From Prosthecobacter dejongeii (lineage in GTDB: Bacteria; Verrucomicrobiota; Verrucomicrobiia; Verrucomicrobiales; Verrucomicrobiaceae): a DNA stretch of 64,000 nucleotides. Each line of letters opens with the position of its first letter. Position 1 is the first letter of the stretch. The position numbers and the translations under genes are program-made. This document shows positions 43,434 to 51,931 of this stretch, one piece after another. The stretch covers positions 1 through 64,000 of the forward strand of contig NZ_JACHIF010000013.1 of NCBI RefSeq assembly GCF_014203045.1. The letters run 5' to 3'. The notes below the pieces were generated by a model, which worked only from the letters and a program-made list of their open reading frames with translations, made no database searches and was not told the DNA's origin.

Positions 43434-45485
43434 ATGCCCACCCTCATGCAGACTGTGTTTTATCGCCCCTGGCAATCGCTGGCTCTCGGCTATTGCCTAC
43501 TCTCTACCATCCCTGCTGCCTCCGCCCAGGAAGCCCCCAAGGCTGTCCCCGTGCAAAATGTGTCTGTCGGCAATGAAGGAGAAGAAAAGAAAAAGGGCGA
43601 TCTCTCTGCCACGCTCCTGACGCAGAAAGAGGCACGAACCATGCGGCTGAGCATCCCTGCCCCGCGTGGGCAAATTGTGGATCGCAACGGTATTGCCTTC
43701 GCCACCAACCGAGTGGTCAATTACCTCGCGCTGAATTTTCCCTTCATGGAGAAGGCCACTCCAGAAAAGATCCTGAGCTTTGCCAAAGGCAAGATTGATG
43801 CGGCAAATCGCGTCCTGGGGAAAAATTGGTCGCTGCCGGACGAGCGCCTGCTGAGCCATTACGAGCATCGCCGCTGGTTGCCTTTGGTGTTTTCGGTGGA
43901 GGACAACCTCAATGTGGAAATCAACTCCGAGCAGCAAAAACTGCTCGCTCCGCTTTTAGAGGATGGCCTGCTTCTTCAGCCCGCCTACATCCGCAATTAC
44001 CCCAAAGAGGATAGCGCTTGCCACATCGTTGGTTATACGGGCAAGACACGCCCCCTCCCTCAAGGCCCCATTGCCGATGGCGATCAACTGTTTGAAGAAA
44101 TGGAAGGGCGCGATGGCCTGGAAGTAACCTTTGATTCCTGGCTCAAGGGCATTCCAGGGGAGATCAACTTGCTGTTCGATCCGGATGGCAAACTGCTGGC
44201 TGATGAAGTGCTGCGCCGCCCTGCCCCAGGCCGCACAGTGGTTACCACCCTGGATTTCAATCTCCAGAAACACGCCGAAAACGCCCTCAAAAAAGGGGCT
44301 CGCAATGGTGGTGCCATGGTCATCATGGACATCCGCAATGGCGATATTCTAGCGATGGCTTCAAATCCAGGATTCAACCTCAACGAGTTTGTCCCTGGCA
44401 TCAGCAATGCGCGTTTACAAGAACTGCAGAATGACCCACGCAAACCCACGACGGATCGTTGCTTTCGCGGCGGTTACCCACCTGCCTCCACTTTCAAAAT
44501 TGTGACCGCCCTGGGCGCTTTAGAGAGTGGCAAAGTGAGCGCCTCCACGAGTTATAATTGCGGCACATCGTTCCTGGTCGGAGATCGCTACTTCAACAAC
44601 TGGAATACGAAGTCGGATGAAGGCCCGATGAACGTCATCTCCGCCATCAAACGCTCCTGCAACACTTGGTTCTACCAAGCAGCACTCGATACCGGGGCAG
44701 ATCCCATCACGAATATGGCGCTGCGACTGGGTTTCGGCGAACGCACCGGCATTCCTCTGAAAGGGGAAGTCGCAGGCAACGTGCCGACCAATGCAGATCA
44801 CCGCATTCTAGGCGGTGAACTGGCCAACATCGCCATCGGCCAGGGTGCCGTTTTAGTGACTCCCCTACAGGTTTGCCAGGCCATGGCAGCGATCGGTGAT
44901 GGCGTGAACATGCCGCAACCACGCCTGGTGAAACAGGTGCAGACCATCGGCGAAATCGTCGTGGATGCCACAGAGCCTCGCGTGCGCCGCCAGATCAATC
45001 TCGACCCAGGACACCGAGACACCGTGGTCAAAGGCATGGTGGCGGTGGTATCTGGCAGCGGGGGTACAGGCCGCAATGCCGCCATCAAAAAAGCTCAGAT
45101 CGCAGGCAAGACCGGCACGGCCCAGTGGGTGCCTGCCAAGGAGCAAAACCTGGCCTGGTTCACTGGCTTCTTACCTGCGAGCCAGCCCGTGCTCGCCTTT
45201 GCGGTGGTGTATGAGGGCCGCCCTGGAGAAAAAGTCGGCGGCGGGGCCATTGCGGCACCGATCGTGAATGAGGTTTTCACCAAATACTTTGAAGGTGCCC
45301 CTACCGATGATCCCCTGGTGGCTGCACTCAAAGATGTGCCTCAGGCTTTGGCGGTGGATGAAGGCGAGATGGAGGGCATTCCGTCCCAAGAAACACGCCC
45401 AGCCGAAGCTGCCCCCCCCCCACCACCGCCTGAGCAAAAAACGCTGGGTGGATTCTTCCGCAAGCTCTTCAAGCGCGGCTCTTAG
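43434..45485 (+). CDS. mrdA: Penicillin-binding protein 2-type transpeptidase
   Basis: A 683-residue class B PBP. Catalytic motifs are STFK (Ser352-Lys355), SCN (408-410) and KTGT (559-562); the dimerisation domain starts PAPRGQIVDRNG. It cross-links elongating peptidoglycan. The N-terminus ends like a cleaved signal peptide (LSTIPAASAQ) rather than the usual single anchor helix, and the C-terminus is Pro-rich before a final basic helix. Whether it acts with RodA is not shown here because rodA and mreBCD are absent. Confidence 0.9.
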   Translation: MPTLMQTVFYRPWQSLALGYCLLSTIPAASAQEAPKAVPVQNVSVGNEGEEKKKGDLSATLLTQKEARTMRLSIPAPRGQIVDRNGIAFATNRVVNYLALNFPFMEKATPEKILSFAKGKIDAANRVLGKNWSLPDERLLSHYEHRRWLPLVFSVEDNLNVEINSEQQKLLAPLLEDGLLLQPAYIRNYPKEDSACHIVGYTGKTRPLPQGPIADGDQLFEEMEGRDGLEVTFDSWLKGIPGEINLLFDPDGKLLADEVLRRPAPGRTVVTTLDFNLQKHAENALKKGARNGGAMVIMDIRNGDILAMASNPGFNLNEFVPGISNARLQELQNDPRKPTTDRCFRGGYPPASTFKIVTALGALESGKVSASTSYNCGTSFLVGDRYFNNWNTKSDEGPMNVISAIKRSCNTWFYQAALDTGADPITNMALRLGFGERTGIPLKGEVAGNVPTNADHRILGGELANIAIGQGAVLVTPLQVCQAMAAIGDGVNMPQPRLVKQVQTIGEIVVDATEPRVRRQINLDPGHRDTVVKGMVAVVSGSGGTGRNAAIKKAQIAGKTGTAQWVPAKEQNLAWFTGFLPASQPVLAFAVVYEGRPGEKVGGGAIAAPIVNEVFTKYFEGAPTDDPLVAALKDVPQALAVDEGEMEGIPSQETRPAEAAPPPPPPEQKTLGGFFRKLFKRGS

Positions 45486-45508
45486 TTCCCTGCCTTTTCC
45501 TGACAGAC

Positions 45509-45934
45509 ATGACGGTCCAACTCGCCACCCTTTGCGACTCCGCGTCCGATTACTCTGGAAAACTCTGCATTTTAGGCGCATTCGACACGCTTTGTGCCCG
45601 TGAGTTTCCCGTGGTTCACCCGCATTGCTCCCTGGTTATCCGGCTCATGTTTGAGCCCATGGATACGGGGCATCACGCCTTCCTTATCCGCTGCATTGAC
45701 CCTGCCGGCCAGGAGTGCCTGCCCCCTTTTGACCCCGCAGTGGATGTCAGCTTCCCATCGAATTTCGTCCCCTTCGTCACCCGAAATATCGTCCTAAACT
45801 TGCAGCGCTTGCGTATCGAAAGGCAGGGCGTCTATCGCTGGGTGCTGGAACTCGCAGGCAATGTGCTGTTCACCATCCCATTGCGCGTGACTCTTTTTGA
45901 TGAATCCCGCTCCACCATCGGCCCTGCGGGCTAG
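45509..45934 (+). CDS. DUF6941-like conserved protein
   Basis: A 141-residue beta-rich soluble protein (LATLCDSASDYSGKLCILGAFD at its start, FVTRNIVLNLQRLRIERQGVYRWVL in the centre). The pattern matches a small family of unknown function seen in many bacteria. No signal peptide or membrane helix. It follows the PBP gene by about 25 bases and precedes the ACT gene, so is probably co-transcribed. Function unknown. Confidence 0.65.
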   Translation: MTVQLATLCDSASDYSGKLCILGAFDTLCAREFPVVHPHCSLVIRLMFEPMDTGHHAFLIRCIDPAGQECLPPFDPAVDVSFPSNFVPFVTRNIVLNLQRLRIERQGVYRWVLELAGNVLFTIPLRVTLFDESRSTIGPAG

Positions 45935-45957
45935 TTTCACCTCTACCCCACTCCATC

Positions 45958-46434
45958 ATGCAGTCAAACTCTCTGCAAGAAACCCCTGCCGCCACCGCCA
46001 AGAGCAGCCCCATCCGCCAGCTTTCGGTCTTTCTACCCAACCGAGTCGGTTCTCTCATGGCTCTGGTCAAACTCCTCCAGGAGAATGCCATTGAAGTCTT
46101 GGGCCTGTCCATGCAGGACACGACAGAAATGACCTTGGTACGCTTGATCCTGAGCGACCCTGAAAGCGCAGCCATGCTCTTCATTGAAAAAGGCATTCCT
46201 CACACCGATTGTTTCATCATCGTCGTGGAACTCAGCGAGTCGGATCGTCGGCTTACCGAATGCTTATCAGTGCTGCTAGCGGCAGAATTGAACATCGAAT
46301 TTTGCTACCCGTTATTGGTTCGCCCCAGCCTATTCCCACTCTTCGCCCTCCATTGCGATGACGTGGACATGGGGGCCGATGTACTTGGCCGGGCAGGCTT
46401 CAAAGTGCTCTGCCAGGGTGACCTCAGTCGTTAA
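45958..46434 (+). CDS. ACT-domain protein
   Basis: A 158-residue protein. Residues about 20-85 form an ACT domain (LSVFLPNRVGSLMALVKLLQENAIEVLGLSM is its start), and a second, weaker one follows (FCYPLLVRPSLFPLFALHCDDV). ACT domains bind amino acids and regulate enzymes; acetolactate synthase small subunits are related. Its place just before ilvE hints at branched-chain amino acid sensing. The partner enzyme is unknown. Confidence 0.78.
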   Translation: MQSNSLQETPAATAKSSPIRQLSVFLPNRVGSLMALVKLLQENAIEVLGLSMQDTTEMTLVRLILSDPESAAMLFIEKGIPHTDCFIIVVELSESDRRLTECLSVLLAAELNIEFCYPLLVRPSLFPLFALHCDDVDMGADVLGRAGFKVLCQGDLSR

Positions 46435-46540
46435 TTCCCGTTTTCTCAGCGCCGCTCTGCATCCTGTGATGCAGACCGCAAGCAGACACTTGCAAACGAG
46501 CGTGTGACTGGCATTCTCCACGCCCTCCCATTCATCCATC

Positions 46541-47431
46541 ATGGCTTCCTCCAATCTGCTCATTCACCTCGACGGCAAACTCGTTCCTGAATCCGAGGCT
46601 AAAGTCTCGGTCTTCGATCACGGTCTGCTCTACGGAGATGGCTGCTTTGAAGGCATCCGCATTTACAATGGTCGTGTTTTCCGCCTGACGGAGCACTTGG
46701 TGCGCCTGTATGAAAGCGCCCGTTCCATCTGCCTCACCATCCCGATTTCCATCGAAGAAATGGAAAAAGCGACCGTGGAAACGGTAGCTGCTAACAATCT
46801 TCGCGATGGTTACATCCGCCTCGTCATCACCCGTGGCGTGGGCTCCCTGGGGCTGAATCCTTACCAGTGCCCCAAAGCTGGCGTCATCATCATCGCCAGC
46901 GGCATCACCTTGTACGCCAAGGAAAAGTATGAGACCGGGCTGAACCTCATCACCTGCGCTACCCGCCGCCCGACTCCTGCAGCCCTCAGCCCCCAGGTCA
47001 AAAGTCTGAACTACCTGAACAACATCATGGCCAAGATCGAATGCATCCAGGCCGGGTGTGAAGAGGGCATCATGCTCAATGAACAGGGCTACGTGGCCGA
47101 GTGCACGGGAGACAACGTGTTTGTCATCAAAAACGGCATCGTTTATACCCCGACCATCGCCAGCGGTGCCCTCAATGGCATCACTCGCCAGGCAGTGATC
47201 GAAGTCATGACAGAAATGGGCCTGCAAGTGAACGAAGTGACCATGACCCGCCACGAAATCTACACGGCGGACGAATGTTTCCTCACTGGCACTGCGGCGG
47301 AAGTGATCCCGGCCGTTCAGTATGACCGCCGTCCTATCGGCGATGGCAAGCCCGGCAAGCTCACCGCAGAAATCATCAAGAACTTCAAGGTGCTGGCCAA
47401 CTCCACCGGCACTCCAGTCCCTTACGCGTAA
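46541..47431 (+). CDS. ilvE: Branched-chain amino acid aminotransferase (class IV)
   Basis: A 296-residue PLP enzyme. The Schiff-base lysine is Lys154 in [11 protein letters not shown], and the class IV features [14 protein letters not shown] and [15 protein letters not shown] are present. It transfers amino groups to the keto acids of Leu, Ile and Val. A D-amino-acid aminotransferase is the main alternative in this fold, but the LNYLNNI context and length favour IlvE. Confidence 0.9.
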   Translation: MASSNLLIHLDGKLVPESEAKVSVFDHGLLYGDGCFEGIRIYNGRVFRLTEHLVRLYESARSICLTIPISIEEMEKATVETVAANNLRDGYIRLVITRGVGSLGLNPYQCPKAGVIIIASGITLYAKEKYETGLNLITCATRRPTPAALSPQVKSLNYLNNIMAKIECIQAGCEEGIMLNEQGYVAECTGDNVFVIKNGIVYTPTIASGALNGITRQAVIEVMTEMGLQVNEVTMTRHEIYTADECFLTGTAAEVIPAVQYDRRPIGDGKPGKLTAEIIKNFKVLANSTGTPVPYA

Positions 47432-47502
47432 GGAACCGTAGGCCATCAAGGGTCAAGGAGAAGCTCTCCTTAACCTCTCAGCACAGCACTTTCCTCTCTC
47501 GC

Positions 47503-48300
47503 ATGCAAGAATACCACCGCCTGCTTCAAAAGGTGCTCACTCACGGTAGTTACCGCGAAGACCGCACAGGCACGGGCGCGTATTCCGTTTTTGGCGAGCA
47601 GAGCCGTTATGATCTGAGTGCAGGCTTTCCTATCGTTACGACAAAAAAACTACACCTTCGCAGCATCATCCACGAGCTGCTTTGGTTCCTCGCGGGTGAT
47701 ACAAACATCCGCTATCTCCAGGAAAACAAAGTCTCCATCTGGGACGAATGGGCGAATGAACAAGGCGAGCTCGGCCCAGTTTATGGTGCTCAATGGCGGC
47801 GTTGGCAAGGGGCACCCAAGGCAGCCCCCATTGACCAGATCACCCAGCTCGTGGAAGGCATCCGCAAAAACCCATTCAGCCGCCGCCACATCGTCAGCGC
47901 CTGGAATGTCGCCGTGGTGGATCAAATGGCCCTGCCGCCATGCCACTGTCTGTTCCAGTTTTTCGTGGCGGAGGGTAAGCTCAGTTGCCAGCTCTACCAG
48001 CGCAGTGCCGACCTCTTTCTCGGCGTGCCGTTCAACATCGCCAGTTATGCTCTACTGACGATGATGGTGGCCCAGGTTTGCGATCTCCAACCCGGTGATT
48101 TTGTCCACACTTTTGGGGATCTCCATCTCTATAAGAACCACCTCGACCAGGCCAAAGAGCAGCTCAGTCGCGAGCCGCGCCTCCTGCCTGTCATGAAGCT
48201 GAATCCTGAGGTCAAAGATCTCTTCGCGTTTCGCTTCGAAGACTTCACGCTCGAGGGTTATGACCCGCATCCAGCGATCAAGGCTCCTATTGCGGTTTGA
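47503..48300 (+). CDS. thyA: Thymidylate synthase
   Basis: Converts dUMP to dTMP using methylene-tetrahydrofolate. The nucleophile is Cys147 in [11 protein letters not shown]; the folate/dUMP-binding [19 protein letters not shown] is complete. Length of 265 residues matches E. coli ThyA. It is convergent with the following gene. No dihydrofolate reductase gene lies beside it, though the two often pair. Confidence 0.97.
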   Translation: MQEYHRLLQKVLTHGSYREDRTGTGAYSVFGEQSRYDLSAGFPIVTTKKLHLRSIIHELLWFLAGDTNIRYLQENKVSIWDEWANEQGELGPVYGAQWRRWQGAPKAAPIDQITQLVEGIRKNPFSRRHIVSAWNVAVVDQMALPPCHCLFQFFVAEGKLSCQLYQRSADLFLGVPFNIASYALLTMMVAQVCDLQPGDFVHTFGDLHLYKNHLDQAKEQLSREPRLLPVMKLNPEVKDLFAFRFEDFTLEGYDPHPAIKAPIAV

Positions 48301-48333
48301 TTTTGAGAGTCTCGCAGGCTCGACAAAGGCCTA

Positions 48334-49656
48334 TCATTGCATGGGTAGCATGAGCGTTTTACGCTCTTTCCCACGAAGGAAAGTCACCTCCACGACATCG
48401 CCTAACAAACGTTTTTGGAGCAGATGCCCCAGCAAGCGACTTTCTGTCATGCGTTCTTTGAGTCCATCGCATTCCACGATGACATCCTCTTTTTGAAAAC
48501 CCGTCTTTTTAGCGAGGGCATGCTTTCCATGCATGCCCAGCCCTTTCACCCAAAGAGCCAAGCCGTGCAGGTCCAGTCCGCGTGCCTGCCGCTCCTCATC
48601 AGTGAGGTCCACCAGGACCATTCCACCTGTCGCCATACCCCGCATGGGCCAGGCTCCTACACGACCGGTATTATCTACACCATGCTTCCAGCCGGCAGGT
48701 AGTGTCAGCTTCACGGGCATCTCCCGCCCGTCACGTTCCACCGTCATCTCCAGCATCTTATTAACCGCATCTTCTGTGCGATGCAGTGCCCAGCTTAAGT
48801 CCGCGACGGAGACGAGCGGTTGACCTGCGACCGCAGTGATTTGGTCGCCTGTTTTAACTCCTGCCACTTCAGCCAGAGATCCCACCGCTACCATCGTTAC
48901 TTCAGCCACAGGGTCCACGGCCAGAGTCAGTCCCAAGGTTTCCGCAGATGGCATGGGATAGATCCATTCCGTCGGGATAGGCTGCTTCTTTTCCCGGTAG
49001 GAGGCACGCAGGGAATCTCCCAGCATGTGACAGTGGATGCAGCTCTGCATCACTTTGCCATCCCAGTCGAGCTGGGCCTGATATCGCCCGGCTAGATTCG
49101 GCATGTCCAGAGGATTAACAAAGGGCAGCGGGGCCCCCTGTTTACCTGCCAGCTTTGCCTTGTTACCTGGATACCCCGCATGAATTTTCAACGCTGCCTC
49201 CAGGGATCTTTTGTAGCCTGAAATCGTCGTATCCGCCGAGTTCTTCTGATGCGTCCATGAGCCGTAACGGCCATAGACAGTGCCATCTCCATTAAAAAAC
49301 AGCGTGGAAAAAGACAGATCAAAGTCGAACTGAAACTTGGTTAGGTCGAGCGCATTTGCATTGATCACCCGGACGCAGACAAACTGGTCCAGCAGCGGGG
49401 CCAGTTCCTCCCCCTGCATAAGTACCGCACTGTCCAGCCCCATGCACGAAAGACATGGCACACAACGCAGCACCACCAGCAAAGGTTTGCCTGTTAGCTT
49501 TGCCTGCCGAAAACCACTTTCAAGATCATTGTATGCCCAGCGCTTGTCATTTTCCATCGCCGCTTTGTCAGCGCGCACGGCCCCTTCACGATCTTTCACT
49601 GTCGCTGCATAACTCCAACCAGACAGCAGCAAAGCGACGAAGATGAATGATTTCAT
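48334..49656 (-). CDS. Exported thioredoxin-like/CxxCH/PDZ protein
   Basis: A 440-residue protein with a signal peptide (MKSFIFVALLLSGWSYA). Residues about 40-160 resemble a thioredoxin-like fold with CVPCLSC (Cys65, Cys68, Cys71). A CIHCH motif at 206-210 could bind haem c. One PDZ domain follows at about 245-320 (GSLAEVAGVKTGDQITAVAG) and a second, weaker one at the C-terminus (KTGFQKEDVIVECDG). I know no named family with this arrangement. A periplasmic redox or quality-control role is inference. Confidence 0.72.
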   Translation of the reverse strand: MKSFIFVALLLSGWSYAATVKDREGAVRADKAAMENDKRWAYNDLESGFRQAKLTGKPLLVVLRCVPCLSCMGLDSAVLMQGEELAPLLDQFVCVRVINANALDLTKFQFDFDLSFSTLFFNGDGTVYGRYGSWTHQKNSADTTISGYKRSLEAALKIHAGYPGNKAKLAGKQGAPLPFVNPLDMPNLAGRYQAQLDWDGKVMQSCIHCHMLGDSLRASYREKKQPIPTEWIYPMPSAETLGLTLAVDPVAEVTMVAVGSLAEVAGVKTGDQITAVAGQPLVSVADLSWALHRTEDAVNKMLEMTVERDGREMPVKLTLPAGWKHGVDNTGRVGAWPMRGMATGGMVLVDLTDEERQARGLDLHGLALWVKGLGMHGKHALAKKTGFQKEDVIVECDGLKERMTESRLLGHLLQKRLLGDVVEVTFLRGKERKTLMLPMQ

Positions 49657-49700
49657 CCAACGATGCTGGCAACATTCAAACCTAACCGCAAGTCTAGAAT

Positions 49701-51248
49701 TCAGCGCGCCAGCTTGCTGATCTCTGCCTCTGTCAGCACCCGAGAGAAAAGCATAAACTCATCCATGGTACCGCTGAAATGGCGAATGGCCACACGATCA
49801 CTGCGGCCTCCTGCATTCCAGTTTCCCAGATCTGCCACGCCTAGAGTCACGGGGAAAACCTCCACTCTAGGCACACGCGCCGCTAGATCGCCATTCACGT
49901 AATGCCGCACTTCTTTCGCCGTAGGGTCAATCACGGTCGCTAGATGCATCCATTGTCCGAAACGTTCCGGGGTGAAAAGCGCGGGAGTATCATGATCTCG
50001 AGAGGATTTCTCATCTCGCCCTGCAATACCCAGGCGCAATTTCCCTTCACGAGTGATCTGCCAGTGAATGCCACCGTTTGAATACCCCTCGACCATGAAC
50101 AGGGAATTGTAGGCACGGTCCAGTCCATGCACTCGCACCCAGGCACTCAAGGTAACTGCCATTTGTTCCCCCGGAACACTCAATCTGACGCGGTCACTCA
50201 CATTGCGAAACTCGAGCGCTCTTTTACCCGGCCAGCGGCCTTCCGTCCAGGCACAGCCGACGATGCTGCCCGCGGGCACCTGTGGTGCATGGCTCGCCAA
50301 ATTTCGCAGGCTGCGCGTATCTGTGCGGTCTTGAAAGTCCAGTCGCATCAGCAAAGCTGGTTCCTCATTCCACACCGCACTTCGGGATAACCACGTCTCA
50401 AAGGCCACCCGTTGAGATTCCGCCGTACGTTCATCCACCGAGCCCAGTGAAGCGAAAGCGGCCTGATTCGCCAAAATAGACCGTGTCTCATTCCCCAACG
50501 TCATCCCCTGCCCCTCTCTCAGCGGTTTCATCTCCGCTCCAGAGGCATGCAGTTCCACCTCCCCTTTGAAGACGTGTAACTCTGCGGCAGAGGTGTTCAA
50601 ATCCAGACCAAAATCCGTTCCTAGATCCACAATCATGCCTTTTGGCGTATCAATGCGAAAGCCTTTGGCTTGGGGGGGAACGTGAGCACTGAGCTTTCCT
50701 GCCGAACAAAAAGCTTCGCTAGGTGAGATCAACTGAAAAGCAGCCGGCCCCTCGAGGGTTACTCTTGCTCCTTGATAAAACTCGATCTGTGCTAAGCCTG
50801 ATTTCAGTCGCAACCACCCCGGGGCCAGCGGGCTGCCAGGTGCATGAGGGTCCCCTTCCCATTCAAGATTCACACCCCTCGTCAAAACAGCCACCGCCGT
50901 CGTGGTATCCTCATCCGCCTCTGTATCGGCAGGCGTGATTAACCATGTCGCCGCTAGGGTGATACAAGCCGCCAGTGCAGCCACCGAGGCCAGCACGGTA
51001 AAACTAAACTTGACCCCGTTGCGCCTTTTCGCGGGCATCGGGCCCCTCATTGGCACTGCATGGCTAGCCTTCCTTTCTCGCAACATTGCATCCATGGAAA
51101 GCTGGGATAGAAGCTTCTCATGCAGCTTTCCTGAGCCATCTTCTCGCCTTTGCAAAAGCATGAGCAAGGCCTCAGCCTCCTCTTCGGTCAGGCAATCTTC
51201 CAGATAACGTTGGATCAGGACATCGGGATCAATCATCGGGTCAGACAT
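49701..51248 (-). CDS. FecR-like anti-sigma protein with C-terminal LamG/ConA-like domain
   Basis: A 515-residue protein. The N-terminal part (LIQRYLEDCLTEEEAEALLMLL) resembles sigma-binding regions. One membrane helix lies near residues 75-97 (FTVLASVAALAACITLAATWLI region). A FecR domain follows (FRIDTPKGMIVDLGTDFGLDL), and the C-terminal half is a LamG-like jelly roll (VTLSAWVRVHGLDRAYNSLFM, HYVNGDLAARVP, FSGTMDEFMLFSRVLTEAEI). The ATG at 51248 overlaps the sigma stop by eight bases. It probably senses an extracytoplasmic glycan and holds the sigma factor inactive. Confidence 0.85.
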   Translation of the reverse strand: MSDPMIDPDVLIQRYLEDCLTEEEAEALLMLLQRREDGSGKLHEKLLSQLSMDAMLRERKASHAVPMRGPMPAKRRNGVKFSFTVLASVAALAACITLAATWLITPADTEADEDTTTAVAVLTRGVNLEWEGDPHAPGSPLAPGWLRLKSGLAQIEFYQGARVTLEGPAAFQLISPSEAFCSAGKLSAHVPPQAKGFRIDTPKGMIVDLGTDFGLDLNTSAAELHVFKGEVELHASGAEMKPLREGQGMTLGNETRSILANQAAFASLGSVDERTAESQRVAFETWLSRSAVWNEEPALLMRLDFQDRTDTRSLRNLASHAPQVPAGSIVGCAWTEGRWPGKRALEFRNVSDRVRLSVPGEQMAVTLSAWVRVHGLDRAYNSLFMVEGYSNGGIHWQITREGKLRLGIAGRDEKSSRDHDTPALFTPERFGQWMHLATVIDPTAKEVRHYVNGDLAARVPRVEVFPVTLGVADLGNWNAGGRSDRVAIRHFSGTMDEFMLFSRVLTEAEISKLAR

Positions 51249-51774
51249 GAGCGGCACCTCCCTGCTGGATCTGGCGCTGGATGCACTCCCGCAGCTTCTC
51301 CCGCACGCGGGATAGAGCGCGGCAAACCGTGTCAGCTTTCATTTCTAGCTGCTCGGCGATCTGCGGGGTGGATACATCGCTGTAATAATACATTTGGATG
51401 AGGTCGCGGCTTTTCTCCGGTAGTTTCTGTAAGCACTCCCGCAGAAGTCCGACCTCTTCTTCATATCGCGGTGGTAACTCACTTTCCTCAGCCAGCAGGC
51501 GAATGTGGTCCGCCAGTTTTTGCACCACTTCAGGCCGTTGGCGTGTGCGGTCACGCCACAGCCGCATGGCCACATGGCGGGTCATGGTAGCCAGAAGTGG
51601 GCGCAGATCATTTTCCAGATCCCACCTCTGCTCCTTCGCCATGAATTCTAAAAACACTTGCTGGGCGATGTCCTCCATCAATCCTGGCCAGGGAGCATAC
51701 TTCAGCGCCACCCCTTTCACAAAGTCGTGATGGGTGAGAAAGATTTGGGCAGCGCGTGTCTCCTGCGTGTTCAT
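51241..51774 (-). CDS. ECF-type RNA polymerase sigma factor
   Basis: A 177-residue sigma factor. Region 2 (GLMEDIAQQVFLEFM, then LRPLLATMTRHVAMRLWRDR) and region 4 (CLQKLPEKSRDLIQMYYY, STPQIAEQLEMKADTVCRALSR) are clear. Its C-terminal stop overlaps the start of the FecR-like gene. It lies divergent to the VWA-like gene at 51932, and an inverted repeat occupies the gap between them. Target genes are unknown. Confidence 0.87.
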   Translation of the reverse strand: MNTQETRAAQIFLTHHDFVKGVALKYAPWPGLMEDIAQQVFLEFMAKEQRWDLENDLRPLLATMTRHVAMRLWRDRTRQRPEVVQKLADHIRLLAEESELPPRYEEEVGLLRECLQKLPEKSRDLIQMYYYSDVSTPQIAEQLEMKADTVCRALSRVREKLRECIQRQIQQGGAAHV

Positions 51775-51815
51775 ACAGTCTTATTATCTCACACCACCCC
51801 CCAAAACCGGACAAG

Positions 51816-51843
51816 AAAGTTCGACCTCATCCGTTCGAACTTT
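51816..51843. repeat. Inverted repeat in the divergent sigma/VWA intergenic region
   Basis: Perfect 9-base arms AAAGTTCGA (51816-51824) and TCGAACTTT (51835-51843) with a 10-base spacer. It lies about 42 bases upstream of the sigma start and about 90 bases before the VWA-like gene, with no T tract, so an operator is more likely than a terminator. Confidence 0.5.
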
Positions 51844-51931
51844 AGCAGCGGGAACGCACAGTGACGAAAAGCTTGCGGGCCGGGACTCGATCCGGCATTT
51901 CTTGAGCGGCTGATTATTATTTAAAGTGTCC

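Noticed and set aside
46457-46474. Hairpin CTGCATC-CTGT-GATGCAG between the ACT gene and ilvE.
   Set aside because: Seven-base stems with short loops are expected several times by chance in 64 kb, and no T tract or leader peptide rich in branched-chain codons accompanies it.
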